Shown here one piece after another: positions 58,401 through 64,000 of a stretch of DNA of 64,000 bases (the stretch's first letter is position 1; every line of letters begins with the position of its first letter). This DNA is from Bradyrhizobium sp. Ec3.3. GTDB taxonomy: Bacteria > Pseudomonadota > Alphaproteobacteria > Rhizobiales > Xanthobacteraceae. Position numbers and translations under genes: made by a program. The notes beneath the pieces are model-generated. The model worked only from the letters and a program-made list of their open reading frames with translations. It was not told the DNA's origin and ran no database searches. The stretch covers positions 164,501-228,500 of the forward strand of contig NZ_AXAS01000008.1 of NCBI RefSeq assembly GCF_000472925.1, in the 5' to 3' direction.

Positions 58401-58578
58401 GCGCATTCTCCGGCAACATCACCTCGGAATGGACGACGCCGCGCTTTCCGGAAAAGTCATGGCTGCGGTCCAGGCGCTCATCGCGCAGCCGCGAGCCGGA
58501 GCGGTAGGCGGCTGACGCCACAGCGCTCGAGCCGGACTTGCGCCCAATGACCTTGACGTGAAGATGATAGATCGCCAT
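55225..58578 (-). CDS. traA: Ti-type conjugative relaxase/helicase TraA, frameshifted at the C-terminus
   Basis: As read, 1117 residues. The relaxase domain has the nucleophile candidate Tyr25 (AAYRSG) and the metal-binding HAHV (137-140); the helicase has Walker A GHAGTGKS (374-381), VVDEAGMVG and the HKAQGMTVDRTLV block. Near residue 958 the frame leaves the conserved C-terminus: the other frame encodes QFESLLANRKRELGIAF and stops at 55568. One C is apparently missing at 55701-55704. The reading frame then runs into the AlpA gene. Catalytic domains are intact. It nicks oriT and unwinds DNA for transfer. Confidence 0.9.
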   Translation of the reverse strand: MAIYHLHVKVIGRKSGSSAVASAAYRSGSRLRDERLDRSHDFSGKRGVVHSEVMLPENAPGAWSDRERLWNDVEALEIRKDAQLAREVEFAIPREMTQAQGIELGRDFVRREFVDRGMIADLNVHWDVTEDGMPKPHAHVMLTMRAVDENGFGQKARDWNRTEMVERWRERWAEIANERLAELDIDARIDHRSFEAQGLALEPQSQIGAPAKRIEDRGIESGGTEADRAELHREIARANGTRIITDPSLALDAITHQQSTFTQRDMAKFAHRHSDGIEQFNEVMGAMRGAPDLIELGSDRRGEDRFTTRAMIEAEHRLHRVAELMAERNRHQVRDRDREAALARAEARSLVLSTEQADALAHVTEGADLGMVVGHAGTGKSAMLGVAREAWEAAGYEVQGVALSGIAAENLESGSGIASRTIASMEHGWGQGRDLLTARDVLVVDEAGMVGTRQLERVLSHAAEAGAKVALVGDPRQLQAIEAGAAFRSIYERHGGVEISEVRRQREDWQRDATRDLASGRTGDALEAYRSQGMVHEARTRDQASNDLIERWDRDRQAAPERSRIILTHTNDEVRALNEAARERMRAAGDLGDDVRLAVERGARHFASGDRVMFLQNERSLGVKNGTLGTIEQVNAQSMTVQTDDGQSVRFDFKDYNKIDHGYAATIHKAQGMTVDRTLVLATPGMDAHGSYVALSRHRDGMDLHYGRDDFAGEGRLVRTLSRDRAKDMASDYERADPAQSYAERRGITFRERVAEIVRKVVPEKLRGMFDGMRPPESVPGRDSGQRPERDTPIRERSGAAVERREIEAPERRVAVDPEAEARRLRTKALVRHARAVDAIFTAQEMGGKASPEQVKELNKARRVFEGLRPYGSVDAEAAYKKNPELAREAASGRLNRAVRALQLETEMRINPGRRADRFVERWQELDETRLSQYQAGDMSGYRATRSAMGDMARSLERDRNSNPSSPTARESSASPSIRAGGSVSNWPSLTASILEEAGASEFDLSFFPPALRDSTATRSTLLRAASAPLSALRRRQKQPAGGSAAMREPDRIIRLKTVLSRTGLSRSTIYRKIAEGTFPAQLKISANGTGWHESDINRWITDPVGWRPKGEFDEVR

Positions 58579-58608
58579 CGCGATCAGATCATTGACACGG
58601 CGAAGCGC

Positions 58609-58637
58609 ACGTCGGAACGACGTATAAGCGCGCCCTT
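58609..58637. other. origin of transfer, pTi/Q-type nic region
   Basis: On the minus strand AAGGGCGCGCTTATACGTCG (58637-58618) closely matches the nic region of Agrobacterium Ti plasmid and RSF1010-like oriTs (GGGCGCAATTATACGTCG type). A perfect inverted repeat ACGTCG-GAA-CGACGT (58609-58623) abuts it. It lies in the traA/traC divergent gap, as in Ti plasmids. Confidence 0.85.
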
Positions 58638-58748
58638 CCTCGAAAAATTCTCGGGAGGGACTACCGCGTCCCAGACCGTCCTGACGACCTTACAACATTG
58701 TGCCGGCTGCTCGACTATCATTCTCCATCGACACACATGGAGACGAGG

Positions 58749-59075
58749 ATGCGCAAGCCAAGGGACTTTGACGCGGAACTGAAGGCGCTTGGGGACAAGG
58801 CGCGGAACCTCAAGAGCCGCAAGGTGCAGCAGCTTGGTGAACTGGTGATCGCCGTTGGAGCTGACACCCTTAGCGCCAATGAACTGGCGGGCGCGCTGAT
58901 CGTGCTGGCCGAGACGAAGGACGCCGCAAAGAGGGAGGCATGGTTCAAGCGCGGGGCCGCGTTCTTTCAGGGACGGTCGCGGCGAAATGCACCGACACCT
59001 GACCGCGACACTGGTAGCGCTCCAGCGCAACCGGGCGGCACGCGACCGCCATCAGGCGGCAAGGGCGCGACATGA
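58749..59075 (+). CDS. traC: TraC-like conjugal transfer protein
   Basis: A 108-residue protein divergent from traA across oriT. A charged helical first half (DFDAELKALGDKARNLKSRKVQQLGELVIAVGADTLSANELAGALIVLAETKD) resembles the small TraC/TraD accessory proteins of Ti-type transfer; the tail is low complexity. ATG 58749 follows GGAGACGAGG. These proteins assist relaxosome formation at oriT. The naming as TraC rests on order and length. Confidence 0.75.
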   Translation: MRKPRDFDAELKALGDKARNLKSRKVQQLGELVIAVGADTLSANELAGALIVLAETKDAAKREAWFKRGAAFFQGRSRRNAPTPDRDTGSAPAQPGGTRPPSGGKGAT

Positions 59076-59076
59076 C

Positions 59077-59301
59077 ATGCGCACATGGCAAGTCGAGCAC
59101 CGGAAGCGGACGCGGCACCTCATCGAACTCGGCGGTCTCGTCGTCAAGGCCGGGATTGTCGAACTGACCGGCGACGACCGCGCCACGATATATGGCGCGT
59201 TGCTCTGGATGGGCGACAAGCTCAAAAGCGATGAGCACGAGCATGCGCGGGCACTGTGGAACGCAAAGGGAAAACAGGCTTTCGAAGCGGACCAGCGATG
59301 A
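59077..59301 (+). CDS. traD: TraD-like conjugal transfer protein
   Basis: A 74-residue protein starting two bases after the TraC-like stop (ATG 59077; the frame is open to 58987). It matches the Ti-type TraD family: KRTRHLIELGGLVVKAGIVELTGDDRATIYGALLWM. No traG coupling-protein gene follows, where Ti plasmids carry one, so the transfer region is cut short here. Confidence 0.8.
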   Translation: MRTWQVEHRKRTRHLIELGGLVVKAGIVELTGDDRATIYGALLWMGDKLKSDEHEHARALWNAKGKQAFEADQR

Positions 59302-59465
59302 TCTTCGGGTAGATCGGACCTCACCGAGACCGGACCAAACCGACGCGATTGACCGAGAGCAGACCTCGAACGCATTTTTCGGGCTCAGGTTCCCACGGGA
59401 GCTATCCGAGTGGAGGCTGGAGCGATACCATCTCCGGCCGCAACTTAGGTCGGGGAGTAACGGCG

Positions 59466-59831
59466 ATGAACAAGCCCGAAACCGGCGAAGCGCCCGAAGC
59501 CGCTCACGGCCGTTCAGATTTGCAAGAGAATCTGGTCGAGGTTCTTCGGCAGCAGGCGGCCATCTCGGCTGTGCTGCGCGCTATTGCCAATTCACCACAC
59601 GACTTGCAGCCCATATTCGACACCATCCTCGATAGCGGGAGACGGCTCTCCCGAGCTGATACGGGTGCCTTCCGTCTTGTCGAGGAAGCAGGCTTCCGTC
59701 TCGTTGCGGAAGTGAGCCCCGATGTGTTGGAGGAGATTCCGCCGCCAGTGGTACACGGCAGCTTTCATGATCGCCTCATCGCCAGCAAATCGCCGTTCCA
59801 GATCCCCGACGTCGCCGCACATGAACTCTAA
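59466..59831 (+). pseudogene. truncated GAF-domain protein
   Basis: A 121-residue fragment starting at ATG 59466 (GGGGAG upstream). It has the linker and first half of a GAF domain (QQAAISAVLRAIANSPHDLQPIFDTILDSGRRL ... FRLVAEVSP) as found at the N-terminus of large Bradyrhizobium sensor or cyclase proteins, then stops in the middle of the domain. It is probably a remnant from recombination at the element. Confidence 0.6.
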
Positions 59832-60106
59832 CAGTGGTCGAGTGAGCGCTGCGGAGTCCGAGTTTGCCTTGCCCTCCTGACCCGAACGCGTCGACCCTTT
59901 CGGCAGCCTGAGTTCGTTTGGAAGATGCAAACCAGATGGCGGCAGATTTGTTTAGTGGAGAGTACTGGTCGGGTTTCGCACGATAGCAGCTCCCCAGGCC
60001 CTGAGTACGATCTCCAGTATCGTCGCGTTCGCTATCCCATGTCGCCCCTTCGATCTCATGGGGTACAGGTTATGCCTCGACGTGCTTACGATGAATGGCA
60101 AGACAA

Positions 60107-60946
60107 CTAGACCGAGGAAGCGTCCCGAGGAGTTGATGCTTGCCGGGTCCGCTCGAAGGGCGCAGGTGTCGCCAGGCCCTGCTTTAACGGCGCATGCCAT
60201 CCAAGTGTCCGGATCTCCCAATCGGAGCCGTCCAATTCGAAAACCGGAGCCGATATCGTCTTTATGGCGTCGAAAGCTGCTTCGATCAGGACCGAGTGCT
60301 CAAGGTAACGCTGCTTGAGCGTTCCCCGGAGCGATCGCAGCTCGGCCAGAACCGGCTTACAAATGTCTGGGTTGCCCAGAGCTATTGCCGACAGTCCGTA
60401 AAGGGCATCGAAGACTTTGATCGGATGCGTCGCTCGCGACGCCAGGTTCACATAGTTTTCGACCGCCTTATGTCCGAAAGCCATGGCGGAGTGCGCCGCG
60501 CAAACGGCCAACCATAACGTCCGTTCGCGCAGCAACGGGAAGGTCGGTGTCCACGTCCCCCATGAGACCTTTGCTGCCATATCGGACAGCCAGGAACCAG
60601 CGGCGGGCTCCGATGACAAAAGCGTCATATTCGCCATCGCATGCATGGTCACCCAATATTGGGCCAGACGCGCGTTGAGTTCCTCGCTGTCCAAGTTCGC
60701 ATGTTGCAGGATGTGGGGTCTTGCGACATCCAGCAGACCGCCGATTCTTGTCGCGCAGCGATACGCCACATGTTCAATCAGGGCAGACCACTGAGACAGC
60801 TTGGTGAACTGTTCGCGTGATGGAAGCCCGCGGGCATCCGCAATCGGCCCAATTTGCTCACTCGCCTTTTGCAGAGATCTGGTCCGCGAATATGCCGCTT
60901 CGACTTTGTTGCTAAGCGACCGGTATTCCTGCGACGCCGGTCCCAT
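60107..60946 (-). CDS. hypothetical helical protein, element cargo
   Basis: About 279 residues from ATG 60946 (a TTG at 61051 gives 314). It is alpha-helical by composition, with SALIEHVAYRCATRIGGLLDVARPHIL and TLWLAVCAAHSAMAFGHKAVENYV. No signal peptide, TM segment or known motif is seen, and I recognise no family. Base composition is lower in GC than the core genome. The clean open frame and amino-acid use support real coding. Confidence 0.6.
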   Translation of the reverse strand: MGPASQEYRSLSNKVEAAYSRTRSLQKASEQIGPIADARGLPSREQFTKLSQWSALIEHVAYRCATRIGGLLDVARPHILQHANLDSEELNARLAQYWVTMHAMANMTLLSSEPAAGSWLSDMAAKVSWGTWTPTFPLLRERTLWLAVCAAHSAMAFGHKAVENYVNLASRATHPIKVFDALYGLSAIALGNPDICKPVLAELRSLRGTLKQRYLEHSVLIEAAFDAIKTISAPVFELDGSDWEIRTLGWHAPLKQGLATPAPFERTRQASTPRDASSV

Positions 60947-61162
60947 GTAGTCGACCCACGGCGTCCCTTCATGTCTCTCGCGTCGCGCGCGAACTCGGCC
61001 CTTCCCGGGCTGATCATGCTTGCGGTGATCAGCCGTAGCCGCACAGTCCAACGATTTTCTCGTGCCCGCGACAGATGGTGAATTTGCTTACCCAAGGAGC
61101 GAGCCGATGCTAAGTTCGCAATCTATGAATGCTATATTGACCGGACCCTACTGGAGATGTTC

Positions 61163-61843
61163 ATGACAGCTCGTCGCTCTGTACGGCTACTTCTGATTGC
61201 CGTCGCGTGGCTGCTCTTAGCGGCATTGCCCGGGGCTCACCTGGCTGCTCAGCACCTTTCTGAGGGCGTCCGCTGCACACCTATGAACGAGCGTACGGGC
61301 GAACTGGGATGCTGGATCATAACAGATCAACCTCTCGGGCAGATCGGTAAATCGGAAACGTTCTGGCACCTCGACATTTACCCCACTCGAGCGGACGCGG
61401 AGCGCGCCAGACAACCGGGTGGAGCGGTTGTGGAGACCTTTGGCAAATTCTGGCTGCTAAGCATCGAAGACAAGAACTGGCGGCCCATTGGGGGCGAACA
61501 CCTCGCTGACATCGGCCCACTTCCTGTTAAGGCAGGGGAGGCGTACTCAGCTCAGTACATGGAGGCGATTTTCACTCCCGGAATGACCTCCTCGGCGCAT
61601 TTCCATTCCGGTCCAGAGGCTTGGTACACCCTGAGCGGCGAGACCTGCCTGGAGACCCCACAAGGCAAGCAAGTCGGCCGGGCGGGCGGGGAGTATGTAA
61701 TTGTGCCGGGAGGACCGCCTATGCACCTTACCGCGACCGGCACCGAGACGCGCCGCGCGCTGGTATTGATCCTTCACGAAACATCTAAGCCGCCGTCCAC
61801 CCTTGTGCACGATTGGACGCCGAAGGGACTTTGCAAGCAGTAG
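61163..61843 (+). CDS. exported cupin-domain protein
   Basis: A 226-residue protein with a signal peptide (LLLIAVAWLLLAALPGAHLAAQ). The C-terminal cupin has motif 1 as GMTSSAHFHSGPEAWYTLSG (His146, His148, Glu152) and a second strand pair (YVIVPGGPPMHLTATG). A metal-binding periplasmic enzyme or sensor is likely; the substrate is unknown. ATG 61163 lies seven bases after GGAG; the ATG at 61157 would leave no space. Confidence 0.85.
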   Translation: MTARRSVRLLLIAVAWLLLAALPGAHLAAQHLSEGVRCTPMNERTGELGCWIITDQPLGQIGKSETFWHLDIYPTRADAERARQPGGAVVETFGKFWLLSIEDKNWRPIGGEHLADIGPLPVKAGEAYSAQYMEAIFTPGMTSSAHFHSGPEAWYTLSGETCLETPQGKQVGRAGGEYVIVPGGPPMHLTATGTETRRALVLILHETSKPPSTLVHDWTPKGLCKQ

Positions 61844-62139
61844 GAATTCGCGTTGACGCGTGGCGGCGTTCAATGCACGAGCACGCGTCCGACCCAGCAA
61901 TTATCGTTCAGCGAACAAGAGCGACTTCCGCTCGTGGCCTCTTCGCGACATATTGCACCGCCACGCATCGTCGGTCGCTAACGGGGCACAGCGGAAATCA
62001 TCGGCCGACGTCTGTTGCAGAGGGCGACGCTCGTGACCCATCTCGGACATCTCGCCAAGAAGACTCCTCCAGCCCGAGTCGCGTTGGTGCGGATGCCGCC
62101 TGACCCTTTGCTGATCCAACGGCGAGCCGAGTCCGCGCT
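61844..62139. other. decayed intergenic DNA
   Basis: These 296 bases lie between two convergent genes. Short frames on the minus strand (e.g. one encoding RRGHERKSLLFAER) look like remnants often seen in Bradyrhizobium islands. I see no complete gene or clear terminator. Confidence 0.4.
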
Positions 62140-63174
62140 CTATGGCAGGCGAATTGGAGGCAAAACCGCAAAGACCAGCATGGCGATAGCAAGGATCGCC
62201 ACAACGTAACCGAGGTCGGTGTTAAGCCGAGCAAGCGGGTCGTAGGGAGGTTCGGTCATCTCCGAAACGATGCGATTATCCAGCCCACTCGGAGCGCCGG
62301 GCGTAAGCAAAGCTCTTTCCGATCGCCTTGAGGCCGCTCTCCGTGTGAAAAACATGTACAGCAAATAGCCGTCGATCAAAAATGTGAGGGCCAGAACGAC
62401 ATAGGCCCAGGGACTTTGTACCAAATTCAGTTCGATCAATACGCGGGAGAAACCGAATCCCACGACCCACGCATCAAAGCTCATGCACATCCGACGAAAC
62501 GTCTCCGCATCCAGATGGCGGATGACATAGGCTCCGAGCGGTACGCCAACCGCAACGCAGGGAACAAGCACCCATAAGATGCTCCCGCTTTCAGCCGTAA
62601 ATAGGCCAAGCTGGTAATAGACGATGGCGGTCACGCTCGACTCGGCCACGCGAACCAATGCAAGGCCGGCCCGGAACTCGGTTTTGACCAGACCTTGGTT
62701 GTTGAACAACATCGCCAGCGGTGGTCCCGAGATGGTGGTGACCGAATACAGGATGCCCAGCGCAGTTCCAAAGGGAAGACCGACCCACCATGTCTGACGA
62801 ATTGGTCTCCGAAAACCGGCTGCCTGAATCAGGATGAGGGGCAGAATGAGTGCGTATGTCGCGAGTTTGATCCAGCCCGGCTGAACAGTAGTGAGAACCA
62901 AGGCTCCTATTCCGATGCCGGGCAGGAGCCCGGTGATGATTGGAAATACCCTTTTCCATACAGCTGCCACGCCGTCCAAATTGATGGATAGAACGTAGAA
63001 GTTCGTGACGACCTCGACCAGGACGACGGCGGGATTCAGGATGCGGTTTGCATAGAAAACGAGAGCCACCGGAACGGTGAGCGAGGAAAACCCATAGCCG
63101 AGCGCGCCATTTACGAAGGCTGCAAGAAAAGCGATGCCAGCGAGAACGATCACCGCAGTATCCAGAGGAGGCAT
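62140..63174 (-). CDS. TauE/SafE family permease, element cargo
   Basis: A 344-residue membrane protein of the TauE/SafE family with an extra C-terminal TM. The first repeat begins FLAAFVNGALGYGFSSLTVPVAL and the second has the SVTTISGPPLAMLFNNQGL block. ATG 63174 has GGAG six bases upstream and is preferred; 63189 and 63204 are in frame. It is longer than and distinct from the TauE protein at 46.8-47.5 kb. Export of sulfite or an organic anion is inferred from family. Confidence 0.88.
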   Translation of the reverse strand: MPPLDTAVIVLAGIAFLAAFVNGALGYGFSSLTVPVALVFYANRILNPAVVLVEVVTNFYVLSINLDGVAAVWKRVFPIITGLLPGIGIGALVLTTVQPGWIKLATYALILPLILIQAAGFRRPIRQTWWVGLPFGTALGILYSVTTISGPPLAMLFNNQGLVKTEFRAGLALVRVAESSVTAIVYYQLGLFTAESGSILWVLVPCVAVGVPLGAYVIRHLDAETFRRMCMSFDAWVVGFGFSRVLIELNLVQSPWAYVVLALTFLIDGYLLYMFFTRRAASRRSERALLTPGAPSGLDNRIVSEMTEPPYDPLARLNTDLGYVVAILAIAMLVFAVLPPIRLP

Positions 63175-63204
63175 CGTTGGCTCCGCCATACGGGCAATGG
63201 TCAT

Positions 63205-63662
63205 CCGCCGAGGCGACCGACCTTTATCCTACCACTCCCAACGGTCTGTTTGCAGTTGGAACCTGCCGGACCTACGAAGTCCGCTCCCTTGAGCCATCTG
63301 GCGGCTTTACCAGAAGTCATAGCGTTCGCCTGTAGCCGAACAACCTGTGCCGGGCTGCTGAAGCTACGGGCCGGTGCGCCTAGGAGCACCGGCCCACCCT
63401 GTTTAGGGCCGCCTCGTTTGCCGCCACTATCTTCTCGAATGTCACCTGTTGGCCCATCGCGACAGTTCGGTGCCGGCGAAGTTTGGTCGCGACCGGACCA
63501 GAGCGGACATCGATCAACGCCCCCTCGTAGAAACACCATCTGCCGTAACCTCGGTGGCGGCCGCGGCTTTAGCTCTCGATTTTTGAAGTCGCCCGGCCGA
63601 ACTTTTCAGAACCGTAGGTTGGCCCAAGACGGGGCCCAAAACGCGTGTGCGCCCATCGAGGC
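63205..63662. other. non-coding stretch with a strong hairpin
   Basis: No supported gene is seen in these 458 bases. GGGCCGGTGC (63368-63377) and GCACCGGCCC (63386-63395) form a perfect 10-bp hairpin with an 8-base loop. It could end a transcript from the small gene to the right or belong to a palindromic repeat. An open frame on the plus strand (63250-63666) has no coding character. Confidence 0.5.
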
Positions 63663-63875
63663 TTAGTGAACCAATTCTTTGATGGCGAGGTTGGAGATTT
63701 GGCGCGGGTCCTGAACGCCACGCTGCCCAATCTGGACTATCTTCTCCGCGATCAGTTTCGCGATTGGGTCATCCCGATCCTTCACCGCGAGAGCGCGTAA
63801 GGTCACCTCGTACGCCGCCGCGAGCACACAGGCTCGCGCCAGCCGCTGGCCCCGCAACATTGGATAAATGGCCAT
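63663..63875 (-). CDS. conserved small protein of unknown function
   Basis: A 70-residue cytoplasmic protein starting MAIYPMLRGQ, with two helices (ACVLAAAYEVTLRALAV and PIAKLIAEKIVQIGQRG). Proteins beginning MAIYPMLRG are widespread in Bradyrhizobium and relatives; their role is unknown. ATG 63875 follows GGGACTGTC. Nothing is identified from 63876 to the window end. Confidence 0.7.
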   Translation of the reverse strand: MAIYPMLRGQRLARACVLAAAYEVTLRALAVKDRDDPIAKLIAEKIVQIGQRGVQDPRQISNLAIKELVH

Positions 63876-64000
63876 GACAGTCCCAGACTTGACCTAACTA
63901 TTCCGGGATCGGCCAATTATGACGTGTGCAGTCTATGACGGCGTTCACATAAGTTAGAGCGGGCTAGGCGCTGTGGGTGATGATCCAGTGCGCAAGGCCT

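Noticed and set aside
56080..58515. 811-residue plus-strand frame opposite traA
   Set aside because: Antisense of relaxase and helicase motifs.
63250..63666. 138-residue plus-strand frame near the right end
   Set aside because: Low complexity, crosses a strong hairpin, no ribosome site.
53324..64000. Second copy of the tRNA-Val 3' end as the far attachment site
   Set aside because: No matching T-arm/acceptor segment was found by eye in the rest of the window.

Overview
The window looks like the chromosome of a Bradyrhizobium-type alphaproteobacterium (Rhizobiales). The signs are the high GC content, the homospermidine synthase/ornithine decarboxylase cluster, a ROSE-type leader on a small heat-shock gene, the CpdR cell-cycle regulator, an MmgR-like small RNA, and three or more families of short palindromic intergenic repeats typical of that group. 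Species-level identity is inference; no ribosomal RNA is present.

Layout. 0.3-5 kb: a DUF3095 cyclase-like protein, a DUF2147 protein, a MATE exporter, an acetyltransferase and Fe-type superoxide dismutase. 5.2-11.4 kb: a pair of PF03773-type permeases, then a zinc operon behind a Zur box (His-rich microprotein, znuC, znuB, znuA, COG0523 GTPase, WD40 protein). 11.5-18 kb: an MgtC-type membrane protein, then a polyamine cluster on the minus strand (ornithine decarboxylase behind a long speF-type leader, acetyltransferase, small membrane protein, RidA, homospermidine synthase). 18-28.6 kb: M3 oligopeptidase - DUF1007 - nickel/cobalt exporter, ferrochelatase, SPFH/NfeD pair, HxlR regulator with a divergent carboxymuconolactone decarboxylase-family protein, KpsF. 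28.7-41 kb: a beta-barrel outer membrane protein, gltB-gltD behind a sigma-54 promoter, a proline-rich secreted protein, two alpha/beta hydrolases and an Hsp20. 41-53.3 kb: a large di-heme cytochrome fused to a heme-thiolate-peroxidase-like domain, a cyclase/TPR protein, LysE, TauE, LysR, GST, a Bug-type receptor, HisN, an MmgR-like sRNA, an N-formylglutamate amidohydrolase, CpdR and tRNA-Val(GAC).

53.26-64 kb is accessory DNA. A tyrosine integrase abuts, and reads into, tRNA-Val. Next come two small coupled genes, an AlpA-type regulator, a Ti-type TraA relaxase, a pTi/Q-type oriT, and TraC- and TraD-like genes. No type IV secretion genes are visible, so this looks like an integrative mobilisable element or a decaying ICE. 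Its far end is outside the window. Its cargo (truncated GAF protein, unknown protein, exported cupin, TauE permease, small conserved protein) lies in looser, lower-GC DNA.

Most notable points: (1) a membrane-anchored fusion of a heme-thiolate-peroxidase-like domain with a RoxA-like di-heme cytochrome; (2) a one-base deletion that removes the TraA stop and fuses it in frame to the AlpA gene; (3) several RNA or DNA control elements visible directly in the sequence: Zur box with a probably leaderless microprotein, speF-type leader with tandem micro-ORFs, ROSE thermometer, sigma-54 promoter of gltB, MmgR-like sRNA, oriT nic region, and a hairpin closing on the hemH start codon.
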